DNA of 64,000 nt, from assembly GCF_014851395.1 (NCBI RefSeq), contig NW_024041373.1, positions 23,196,750 through 23,260,749 of the forward strand, in the 5' to 3' direction. Shown in pieces: positions 10,680 to 21,421 of this stretch (its first letter is position 1; the number at the start of each line of letters is the position of its first letter). The notes beneath the pieces are model-generated. The model ran no database searches. It had not been told where the DNA came from and was given only the letters and a program-made list of their open reading frames with translations. This DNA is from Micropterus salmoides (lineage: Eukaryota; Chordata; Actinopteri; Centrarchiformes; Centrarchidae). A program made the translations under genes and the position numbers.

Positions 10680-12135
10680 GTAACCATGGCAACTGACCTC
10701 CCTCTTTGTTTAATTACCTCACATCAAAGGAATTCGTGAGAAACTCCAGACGCCAAAGACACTGCCCTGAATTCCTTTGTGTAAACAAGGAGTACTGTCT
10801 CCTCAAAACTCATTACCTTGTTTAATATAATAATCTTTAAGTTACTTTACTAGGTCTCTCCACTCCATTTGAGTAGTTATGTTAACATGTTGTTGCTTAT
10901 AAGTTAATTTTTGCAGTGTTTTAATTTTCAGCAAAGATCCCTGACATTTTTTCATTTTGTAACCAAACACTTTGACAATTCCTTTAGAAATGATATGATA
11001 AAGAAATGTCATCTGTGTTTTTCTTCATTCAGACATGGAGAAACCCCGGAAAATTCCCTAGCAGAAAGCCAGGAATCCCGTGCAACAGGCCAACGACACC
11101 AGTAAGACCAAACCAAGGCATTCTGTGATCAGTGATGTCCAATAGTCTGTTAATCCAGTATATTTAATCCTTGAAACTCCTAGACAAATTTAACCGAGTT
11201 ATCATCTAATTGCATTCATTAGCTGCCTGTATGAATCAAATTCTCCCCACAATAGAACTCCACATTCTCATTGTTTAGCCATTTATTTATTTTTTTGATG
11301 TATATGTAACCGCATTTATATCCACCTTAGTTAATTAATATATTTCACCGTAATCATAGGAATTGTGTGTGTATTGCTTAACTCCAAGTCCCTGTCACAA
11401 GAATTTACCCCTTCCATATGAGATTGACTGACTTAATATGACTTATATTGACTGACAGATAATTGAGCGATTATGAACTAACTGATCACTAGTGAATGAT
11501 TGTGTAATTATTAACCATACCTAGGGAATCCCGAGACCCTGGGCGAACAGAATCTCGGGTGGTGCCCCGCAGAAAAAGAGATTTATGAATTAATATTCTC
11601 TGAATATTAAAACTCATAATTTTGTATTATTCTCATAAGTTTATTAAAATCATAAGTAGACATGCTACACTAAATAAAGGTGAAACAGCAGAGTATGTAG
11701 GCAAAACAGCAGTGGTTTAAAGCAGGAACCTGGAAAAGGGAGGGAAACTCAACCTTACTGCAATAAAATACATTTAAAACCATGTGGGGGGCATGAAGAT
11801 ACCTCAATCAATTGTCACGGAGCAGGAGAAAAGGAGGTTCCTAACAGTGTTAAAGTGCAGGTAAGCAACAAATTGTTAAAGGAAAATAGATGTGTATGAA
11901 ACTATTACTTCCACATACCTGGGCAACAAACACCAATCACAGCAGAGACAGATCAGGAAGCAAAGAGAAAGCACAGGTGTCTTTTATAGCCTAAGCCTAA
12001 TAAGGAGGTTAGCCAGGGGAGGCGTTAATTCAAGGCTGCATTCAACACCATCACACCTTAACCTGCACTTCGGGAATCTTTCCCCACCATACTTGCTGAA
12101 GAGTCTTGGTGGTGTGTGACATGGTGTCGTGAACC
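10680..12135. other. Non-coding; possible isolated exon-like segment near 11034-11100
   Basis: At 11016-11033 a pyrimidine-rich stretch ends in TTTTTCTTCATTCAG, a good splice-acceptor shape. At about 11100 ACACCAGTAAGACC has a GTAAG donor shape. The roughly 67 bases between them are open in one frame (ending SQESRATGQRHQ-like), but I recognise no protein. Around 11529-11558 CCCGAGA and TCTCGGG form a 7-bp hairpin just before TGGTGCCCCGCAG. Nothing else is recognised. Confidence 0.3.
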
Positions 12136-15100
12136 ATTATGCCATTGTTGCAAAAGGTTTCCTGCCTGGAATTCCAATGATACATAGTGCAGGAGCTTGG
12201 CAATGACAGAGATGTCATTTACCCTATTAAAAGTCAGTGTACCATGAAAATGTTATTTTATGTAGTTATTTTAAGATAAAATTACTAAATAATGTTGCTT
12301 TAACATAGTCAATTTCTGCATGTGACATTTGCATTTCAAAGCATTAACCTGCCTATGCACAGCCTAATTGAGCTGCTATGGCTGAATAAAAACTAACTTA
12401 AACTTTTCCAAACTAAAACACTGCAACTAAAATGGCTCAGATCATCCTCCAACAGGTGATACCATTCAACGTTTGGATAAAATCCCACCTCTTGTCTTTT
12501 TGAGTGAGCTGACCTTCCTGCTTAAACTTTTACAGACCTGTTTTTTTGTTTCGATTTAACTGGCTTTAAAAAGATATAGCACACAGCTGTCCTATTGTTG
12601 TGCTATCTACTATGACAAGTTTCAACACCATGTCAAACTTTCAGTTGCTAGTAAAAGTAAAAGTCATTTAGGATACTTTTTGTTTTGTAGTGTATTGCTA
12701 GGTTTGTGTGTGTAAGTGTGGTTGAATACATTTTTTTGTTACATATAATAAGGATTCATTCTCTCAAAATAAATAGCTTTTTTTTATTTTGGATCTGCAT
12801 CACTTAAAGCCTTGATAATACATTATTCTGTACTGATATTGCTATTCCTCTTAAAAAATATAACACGCATAGTTTGAAGTTGCAAATGGAATTTCACTTG
12901 AAGCAAAACATATCTTAAAGCATTTTTTCACTAATACAGGCTGGAATCATCTTTGTTTTGCTTGCCTGCTAATAGTATTTCTCATCTCCCATTATCTAAT
13001 AATGTTGCTCACCATTAAGGCTTCATTAACTGAAACTGTATAAATGTAAGAAGAAAAAAAAACGTGTGCACACATAGCCACAACAATCAGTTACATGAGG
13101 ATCTTGCATAATTCATTTAACACTCATTAGATGTCATCAAGAATAATGAAATGCACTGTTGTATTACAGTATAACTGCAGAGTTTATGACAATTGATGTC
13201 ATTATTTAAATTTCCCACAGATAAATACAGCATATTGGCATGTTCATAATGAATGTCCACCACAGATGAAGAGAGTTCAGGCCCTCATGTAAGACCTAAA
13301 CTACAGTGAAAGATGGCAACTTATGAGGCAACATCAAAAACTAAACTGTAATTTTTGCATGATTCTCATTTTCATGTTTCAGTTCATTCATTTAGTAAGT
13401 AGTTTGTTAGGTAACCTTTTAAGAAGGCACATTTGCGTGTATAAAAAGTTGTTAAATAATGCCATTGGTCTACACACCTATCTTTACATCAGTTATTTTG
13501 TGTTTAAAACAGTAGTAGTAGTACTTATTGTCACTTTAAATGAAGCTTTAGGACTTTGGCTCAGAGCTCTGTTGGCTGGTGAGTAGGGTTCCTCGTTTAG
13601 AGAAGTGGCATCTGCTGTGCCAAGTCTAAAAAGCCTATTTTTCCCTGAGGTTCAGGTTCATTTTGTTGTGAGTGTTCAGGGTGCAATATTTATTTTATCT
13701 TTGTTAAGCATGTGGTTTAAGAAAGCTCACTGGTAGCTCCTCTTTGTTTTATCTCCATTTAACTTTGGCTTCTTAGTTCAGGGTTTGTGGTATTTCCTGT
13801 AAGTTTCCTGTGTTGACTGAACAATTTGCATTTAAGCATGTTTATTGCACAAACTGAAACTGGAAAGCAACAAAGACAAAAGTTCTGTCATGTGTGGGGG
13901 CCATCCCATCACTTCCAGGACTCCTTGTTCTTCTTTATGATACTTAAACCTGGATACAGAATCATGACACTTTTTTTTTTAAATCAGTGTTTTCTGATGT
14001 ACACTAATTTAGGAGTGGAAACACCTGCAACAGGATAAGACTGTTCAGGTTAACATTAATGTAAACAAGTATCAGAGATGGAAAAACTGCAAAATATGAA
14101 CATACAACTGTGCGGAAAACACTGATTTTTGATGTAGTGGTGTGAAAAAGTAATCATACAAATAAGTATAAAATACATGCAGGAAAGATTTCTATTGTGA
14201 TGGACAAGCTTTTAAACGTAATTCAATATCCAATCATACCAAGCCTGGCTCCGAGCCAACTAACTTAGCCTCTAGTGACCCACAGCTAATGTTGATTCTC
14301 TATGTAAAGCCTGTCTATCACTTCACTCAGAATGATACATCTCAAGTTCATCCCAAATTCATGGGACTTGGGGCAATTGCATCTTGAACTTTCATACTGG
14401 TGCACCAATGTGAATCTGTGAATCTTACCCCCTACCATATACACAGTGATTTCTTCCCATCACTGCAGGCCTGAAGAGGCACAACCTACAAACCTGTTTG
14501 TACTCTTGAACTTTAAAATAGAGAGTTGAAGGACTAAAACAGAGCTCACTAAAAACCGGTTTGATTATTTAATCTTTTTTTTTTTGCAAAATGACAGTGA
14601 GACACAGCCATGTGCCTCAGCTGCTAACCTCATTACCCTAGAGCACACAGAGGAGGCAGACGGGCTAGGTTAACAGACAGAATTACAGAGACGTGGACAG
14701 ACGGAGGAAACAGATCAGGTAGGCAAAGGGCAAATTATTTACGAGGAGAAAATTAAATGAGTTTGAATGAGGGTGAGAGAAATTGGCAGCAAGTGGACAG
14801 AAAATACGACTGATCTCATTGATTCAACCATGAAGTTAAGTATTAGCTTCAGCATGGAGGCAAGTCTTGCCTTTAGGCATTTCTACAATGATTCACCTTT
14901 AGAGAATATCTTGACTAAACTTTGATTGAACAATAATTAAGAGGGGAGCTTTAAGTTGATCTGAAAAGTAAAATACAGTGATCTGGTCCTCATGGCCAAA
15001 ATGATGGTTTTTGTATTCTTTAATTAATGTAAAGTTGATCATGTGGAATTATGGCATACTTTAACTATAATAGAGCATGTGTGCATGCATGAGTGTGTGG

Positions 15101-15822
15101 TGTATAACATATGTGCATTTGACGCATAACACACCACAAGTGCATCAAACAATAACCTGCAGCAACTCTCCCATAACAATGAAAAATTGAAAATATCATT
15201 ATTTTCTGTATATGTTCTTCTGCTTTCAGAAATTAAATTTGCTCACCCTAGACCATACAATAGCAGGATTTGATGATGCAGCCAGTTCTTGATTTGTAAA
15301 AGGAAAAAAATCAGCGGAAATGTTGACAAGAAACATACATAAGAAAGATTATCTCCCTATACTCCTGGCTTGCTTATTTGGAATCGGACACACATTTTAC
15401 TCTATGTTATTACTTGACAGAGAGTAACAGGCTTTAAAGTTAATGTCGTCTTAACTCTAGGTCACTGCGCCAAGACACACTGAAACAATTATCTTATTTG
15501 TTTATTTCTTTGCTGTTACTATACCAAGGTTTACAAATGATGTATGCTGCACCTTTATTAAGTGTTGTTAAGTGCAAGATGATTAAAAAAATAAACCATT
15601 TGTCTATGATGTTTCAAATCAGACATCATCCACGTTTAAGCAGAGAGAACTGTTGTCTGCTGTTTGGAGTCGATATTTTTTTATTCACCCCTGCTTGCAC
15701 CAAGATGCTATCACTGCAAAATCTAATCCTATACCACTGTGGAAAAATTACCCAGAGAATTTGTGTGTTGTGCATGCTTATTTGTGCATTTGCCTTTAGA
15801 AACTATATGCCTGTGCACCGCT
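12136..15822. other. Long AT-rich non-coding stretch
   Basis: No gene, TIR or repeat family is recognised over about 3.7 kb. Short poly-T/poly-A tracts occur (12540, 12780, 13972, 14576). The ORFs at 13323-13586 and 13826-14038 look like chance frames. Confidence 0.5.
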
Positions 15823-15842
15823 ATGTGTGTGTGTGTGTGTTT
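15823..15842. repeat. Short (GT)n run
   Basis: About 18 bases of GT; it creates a VCVCV stretch in overlapping chance ORFs. Confidence 0.9.
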
Positions 15843-16744
15843 ACACCGAAAACAGTTTGCTCTTATTCTACTGTGTCTGCAGATCTCACACCAGCCCTTC
15901 TGGTTTTTTTTGCTTCCCAGGAAACAAGATCTTTAGTGTTAATGGCCTGTATTATGAACCAAACACACACTCATACACAGTACACAGACATATGGAGGCA
16001 CACATATACACCACCTCAGTGAATGCTTTAACCAAGCAGTCGGCAAAGCAGTATTTGGTTAAGAACACGCTAACTGCTGGCATGGTCTTTCTCCCCACTG
16101 CTTGGCTTACTAAAATAACAGATACAGACACACAAGTTATGATCAGGTTGGGCAAACAGGGAAATCTTGGTATACTAATCTTCACAACGTGCATTAGGCT
16201 AAATGCATCTGAAATGTAACCTACAACTGTCATCACAGGACTACTGTTGAAATGACATGTGCAACTACATGTTGGACATTATTGTTACTATATGACAACA
16301 TAAAATACAGCAGGTTAGTGCTGAATGAAGAGGTTTCTCTGGTTCATATTACAGTCCAATAATTTGACGTCAGCGGCAGTTTGCACTGTTTTGCATGATT
16401 ATAGTAGCTGAATATGTGTGATGCGCAAATCAGCTCTGCCAATAGTCTGATCTGATTACTAATGTATGCATAAAATATCCACCCGTCCCCACCAACTAAT
16501 TATTTTCACAGATTTAAGTCCACCTCTGCCGGTCCACGAAGCTTCTCAGGTGGTTTCTTTACTTTTATTGATGTATGAATTTTTTCTTTAACACTTTACT
16601 TTAATGAGAGGCTGCTGTCATTTAAATTGTTTCCAATGCAAAAATATAATAATATTGTGGGACATTTAAGCAAAAAGGCACAGGACAGACAGATGAAAGA
16701 CAATTAAACTTTCAGCTTCTATAATCCATGTTTAAACACTCTGA
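15843..16744. other. Non-coding, nothing recognised
   Basis: Overlapping frames at 15498-16236 run on both strands but contain microsatellite-derived residues and no family motif. Confidence 0.5.
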
Positions 16745-16999
16745 TGGAGCTCAGAATTGATCAGGAAGACGGCTTCTGATCTGGAAACAGTTTTCAACTT
16801 GAAATGAGGGTTGCGACGGTGTAATCAGCTGCTTCCGCATGATCCGAAAGTCTTCATTTAAGTTGATCTTGTTATTAGTAGTTTTTATTTGAATTTGGCG
16901 AATGATCGGACTCCAGAGGATGATAAGGAGGATAAAGTGGGACCTATATCCCATATACTCAAACCAGGACAGCATGATCACCTCAAATATCTCCAATCT
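16745..16999 (-). other. Unidentified minus-strand ORF of 81 codons
   Basis: The frame from ATG 16996 down to a TGA at 16751 encodes a hydrophobic N-terminal half (MLSWFEYMGYRSHFILLII) and a polar C-terminal half (LNEDFRIMRKQLITPSQPSF). It reads more like a protein than most chance frames here, but I recognise no family and there is no clear splice or promoter context. It could be a decayed retroelement piece, an exon, or chance. Confidence 0.15.
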
Positions 17000-18348
17000 C
17001 TCCTATTTATAGCACCATTATAGTATATCCTTAGTGGCACTTCAAACCTTGTAGAAGGGCTCACACCGGATGAAACGTGCTAAAATTTAGAACAATCATA
17101 AAAGCTTTCTTCTGCACAAATACTTAGAATGGTGCGATAAATGGGAGGAATAGGAAATATTTGAGGACATCATTGTGCACTGGGTGAGCAACATTCATTG
17201 GAATAAACAGACATCATCTTGGAGTCTCTATCAAGTTTTGATAATGCATCCATGTTCAAATTTACAGAGAACATGGGAGCCAACTTGGTGAAAACAGACT
17301 TGAAGGATAGACAAAGGTTTAAATTTAACTTCATGCATTTCACCTGCCACTGTGTTGTGTGTTTGGAATATACTAGTGAGTATGTTTCTCCTTTTCAGTT
17401 GTGAGTTTGTCAATTTTCTTCCAGTTCCCTAGTGTTTCCCGGTGTTTGGTTAGATCTTCTGTGTTTTCTGTGGGCTTCTGCATGTTTCTGCATTTTAGAT
17501 TTTGCTTTTTGACCTCTGCCTGCTTAATCACCTCCTTGTAAGTTTGGCCCTGTGGTGGTTTCATTATAAAATCTTAACTATACATGTTTTTGGCCTCTTG
17601 TGCAGCGGAATTAGTCCCCAACATCATTTTATTAATCATTTTAGTAACAACATTACACTAAGTTGACAAAATGTTGGAATAAACACTGCCTGCTGTTGTG
17701 ATGTGATGTAACCAGTGCAATGATAGATGGCATGCAAGATATTATGCACTATACTCCAAGACTGCCTTCAAAAGGAGTCAAAAAAATCGAGTGCACAAGG
17801 CAGGAAGCGGCACAGAGAAGAGCAGAAGAAAGTACAATATAGAGGTAAGAATCACCACGACTGTGCACATCATTAAAGTTATTTTCGATGAGCTCTTCTT
17901 CTAAAGACTAACTAGCCAGCTAGTTAGTTAGCTGGCTAATGCCAGCTAATGGAAGACCTGTTACCAGGTGATTGATATTGATATTTGCCTCCGGTATGGG
18001 GCCAGACAGTTTAATTCCATAATAGGCCTATTGCTCGTATTGGCTATATAAAATCATCACAATATGATATTAGCTTGTTTGATGACGTGATTGTACTGTA
18101 CCTTGAGCTAGCTGTATAAATGTAGCATATGTTCTTTCAGTTAGCTAGCTAGCAAATAAGCTATCTTGTTCTCTCTTCATGTAGACTAGAGAGCTTTGCA
18201 TTTTATGCCATAAATTTTTTCCTCCACGATTACCTTTTTCTAACAACTGCCTCTGCTGCATGCATTGTAAAATTTTACCTAGTTAGCTAGCTGTCAGTAC
18301 AGTAGCCTTTGATTTAAGGCTGTACACAGGATTTATTTTTGTCAGCCT
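17000..18348. other. Non-coding; GAAACG-type motif and a TAGC-rich hairpin
   Basis: At about 17055-17085 AAGGGCTCACACCGGATGAA followed by ACGTGC resembles the block near the 3' ends of some fish retroelements, but no coding remnant supports this. At about 17909-17935 TAGCCAGCTA and TAGCTGGCTA form a 10-bp stem in a TTAGCTAGC-rich stretch. No gene is seen. Confidence 0.35.
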
Positions 18349-18371
18349 GTGTGTGTGTGTGTGTGTGTGTG
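18349..18371. repeat. (GT)n microsatellite
   Basis: Uninterrupted GT run of about 23 bases. Confidence 0.95.
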
Positions 18372-18542
18372 AACAGAGTGCACAAGTTCTTGAAAACGAG
18401 TGGTAGGCTATTTGACACATGTAGAGTACTTGAAATATAGAATTTATTGCATTTCTTTATGTATTACACACCCATATATGTAAAGCCTGTTATTCATATT
18501 TAATTAAAATTGCAGACACCAAATGCATAATGATACATATAT

Positions 18543-18581
18543 ATTGAATGTGTAGATGACATATTCATCTACACATTCAAT
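18543..18581. repeat. Perfect 17-bp inverted repeat with 5-base loop
   Basis: ATTGAATGTGTAGATGA (18543-18559) and TCATCTACACATTCAAT (18565-18581) are exact reverse complements around CATAT. The stem hardly extends further outwards, which is short for a microRNA precursor. It may be a compact palindromic relic. Confidence 0.92.
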
Positions 18582-18674
18582 GTTTATGTAACTTTAGATA
18601 TTTCATATTTTAAAATTCTTTAACCCTTTGTTTTATTAACTTGAGAGTTTGACCTATTGAATGAAGGAACATTT

Positions 18675-18703
18675 GTGTTTGTGTGTGTGTGTGTGTGTGT
18701 GTG
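18675..18703. repeat. (GT)n microsatellite
   Basis: GT run with one TTTG interruption at its left end. Confidence 0.95.
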
Positions 18704-18954
18704 CCAGTGCATGTCTTTATATATGTTACAGGCTCGTGTCTAGTAATAAAGTCTTTACAAGGGACCCCAGTCTCTCCATCCACCTCATCTAAATCAGCCC
18801 CCAGTGACCAAGGTGACCCAACCTCTCCTTCTATCTAATACCAACCCGCTCCTAGTGAACAAGGTGTTTCTTGAAGTATTTATTACAATTTATAAATAAT
18901 GTTTTTATACTTTACTTTTACTGTACTTATTGATGGTGTTTTACAACGTTTAAT

Positions 18955-19651
18955 TTAACTAGTGCAGTGCCCGTTCACATGGGCCAATGTGACGCCTCCC
19001 TTTGTTTGTCCCTTTGTTGTTCAAAATGTGTGTCTTACATTGGTTTCACCTACAGCAGTGGTCGGCAAGAGGTGGCCCGCTGGCTAAATAAATAAATACT
19101 TTGATAGCGCTTGGTGCTGAAATAGATCTCAGTCATGATAGCAACAGTTACTCACATTATCACTTCCTCTTAAGTGATTGTGTCTACAAAATAAAAACCC
19201 TAGAAAGTTTTTTGCAGCAATGCTTTATTTCGAATTGAATTTAGAGCTTTTACTTTGAAAAGGCATTCAAGTATGTGGCATGCTTGACACTGCACCTCTT
19301 AAAAAAAGCCTCAGGAAACGTGAGTCCCCTGAATGAGTACTACAAGAATTTTCTCTGCTTGGAGATGCTGGGGAAAGCCTGTGAACTACTGACTAAGCTA
19401 ACTGGGAACCTAACAATTGATTTTAAGTTATCAAGCAGAGCTGAGCAGCATAATCCCCACCCGCTTGAGCTGCTCCGCTGCGCCTGTGCGAGCGCTCCCC
19501 GCTCAGCGCTGTTCTGTACTATATTTATTCATTCTGAACATGTTGTGTGTTCAAATTCCAGCAAACGTGATACTGAACACCCTTGGGTCCGCAGCAACAC
19601 ACCCACCACTTTTGAAGTCGATTGGATGAACAGTTACTGACATAATGAAAA
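18955..19651. repeat. Probable composite of old repeat fragments
   Basis: At about 19057 CAGTGGTCGGCAAGAGGTGG followed by CCCGCTGG resembles a common hAT-type terminus. From about 19430 to 19650 a GC-richer block ends with TTTTGAAGTCGATTGGATGA and runs straight into an (ACAG)n(AC)n tail, a pattern I associate with fish LINE-like 3' ends. Boundaries and families are not certain. The ORF at 19275-19640 within it shows no recognised protein. Confidence 0.35.
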
Positions 19652-19688
19652 TACAGACAGACAGACAGACACACACACACACACACAG
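19652..19688. repeat. (ACAG)n(AC)n microsatellite
   Basis: Four to five ACAG units pass directly into an AC run. Confidence 0.95.
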
Positions 19689-20530
19689 AGTTCCCTCATT
19701 ATTAGAGAGGTGCATTAAAGTGTTCATTTAGAAAATTAAGTGATGTTTATTGTTTATGGTGGGGTACATTAACTCATCCTAATAAAGGCCACGCAATATA
19801 CAAAGAGCAGTGTGGGTGTCAGTTGATTGTGGTGACTCTGTGTATTGTGACTACAGTACTACATTGAGCCTACACTTAATCTTCTTCTAGGCAGCTCCTA
19901 TTATGAGTTGAAACAATGTTTACTCACTGAAGCCTTTCTGCCAAAAGTACCTCTTGACAGTGGAAAATGTGTCAGTTTTGGGTCAGTAGGAATGGTAATA
20001 AAGGAAAAAATAAAGCTTAAAGTTACACAGTGAGCTGAAGTCATGCATAATACAATGTTCACAGTTCAATACACTTAACATATTTTTGCATATTCTGAAA
20101 ACAGCAGGATATGCAGAATTACACAGCAGGGCAGTAAATCACTCAATTGCATCATGTCTGAAACCTTGCAGTGTAGAAATTGCATTGAAAAAGTTGAGTT
20201 GAGTACATTGTGCAACTGTCACTGTAATTAACTTAAACTTGTTGGGGCAAATGTGCCAAGGTTTGTCATGCACAGTTTCTCTATGTGGTTTTACTGTCTA
20301 CTGGTCTGTGTGGCAGTTATTTCAGGCCAAAGATTGTGAGAAACTGTTGAGCCATTGAAAGTGTCTGACCAGCGCTGTACCCAAATGTTTGTCTAATGGA
20401 ATGTGCACTAACATATGATAAGTCATTTTGTTGTGGGGGTTAGAGATTAATCACCCTCCTGGGTAGAAAACATAATTAATTCAAATGAAAAAAAGTAGAT
20501 GCTTATACAAAGCTAAATCAAATATAATGC
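19689..20530. other. Non-coding, nothing recognised
   Basis: AT-rich; no gene or repeat recognised. Confidence 0.5.
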
Positions 20531-20679
20531 ATCCAAGGAGGGTTAATATCAAGGGCAACTGGACGTGGTTGGAGAGACTTGAAGACGTAACCTCCTGTCC
20601 CAGAGGCAGAACTGAAGAAGCTTCATGGAGGCAAAACATCTTCACATCCAGTTGCCCTTGATTTTAACATTCCTTGGAT
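20531..20679. mobile_element. Small TIR element (MITE-like), 149 bp
   Basis: The termini are inverted copies over 33 bases (20531-20563 and 20647-20679, about 30 of 33 matching). The inner 16 bases ATCAAGGGCAACTGGA / TCCAGTTGCCCTTGAT are perfect. The interior includes GAGACTTGAAGACG and GAAGAAGCTTCATG, which match a repeat type I recognise in many fish genomes. No ORF, and no obvious target duplication. Confidence 0.75.
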
Positions 20680-21393
20680 AACTATGACTCGGATGACTGA
20701 TAATCTTCACAGACAAACATAATGCATCAATGAGAACATCCCCAATAAAATGAAGAGCTCCAGTAAGTGGATAATTTCCTTTCCACCTCTTCAGTGGACA
20801 GCTAGTGAGAGGAAGATGTGTTTCTTTTCTGTTCATGTCAATCTTTTGCTCTATCGCTTTGTTGGACTGGGCTGGCTCAGTGGCAGTAAAGAGCCCCCAA
20901 GGAGGTGCTCCAGTGTCATTTTCTTTGAAGGTTTGTCGACATCAGCTTTTGCCACTCTGGTCAAGTATCCCTGGTTCTTCATGAGACTTTTACCTGTGAT
21001 ATGTGTTGCACTCTCTCCTGTTTCCACCACAGTCACACGTGCATATAGAGAGACAAAACAGAAATACATTTAAAAAATAAGCAGCATGCAGAATAATTTC
21101 CAACATTGTCAGTGATCATGGCTCTGGTCTTTCATGTTAGCTCTCCAGAGGTTTCACAGTGTGTGTGCCTGTGATGCCTGGATATGTGGGCTGTTGCCTG
21201 AAAACGAGAAGCTGTTGCATGCCTGTGGTTTACATCTGTAAAAGTGCTCCAACAGCTGGGCTGTGGTTCTTGGAGCTTGCTGTTCAGCTGCCTTGCAGAT
21301 GAACATAAGATGATACAGCTGCTCTTCAGTTGGCTACATTGTTGCTTATTTGCATAATGCAGAACTCTGCAAACACACACAGGACCCAAAGGC
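20680..21393. other. Non-coding, nothing recognised
   Basis: Frames at 20642-21073 overlap on both strands without family resemblance. Confidence 0.45.
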
Positions 21394-21421
21394 ATGTATT
21401 TAGTTTAAAAACTAAATACAT
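21394..21421. repeat. 13-bp palindrome
   Basis: ATGTATTTAGTTT and AAACTAAATACAT are exact reverse complements separated by AA. Confidence 0.92.

Noticed and set aside
11552..11570. TGGTGCCCCGCAG as a retroviral primer-binding site
   Set aside because: No LTR end with TG...CA, no duplicate LTR and no coding remnant nearby.
15498..16236. Frames of 174, 130 and 94 codons on both strands
   Set aside because: They overlap each other, include residues from GT and CA runs, and show no family motif.
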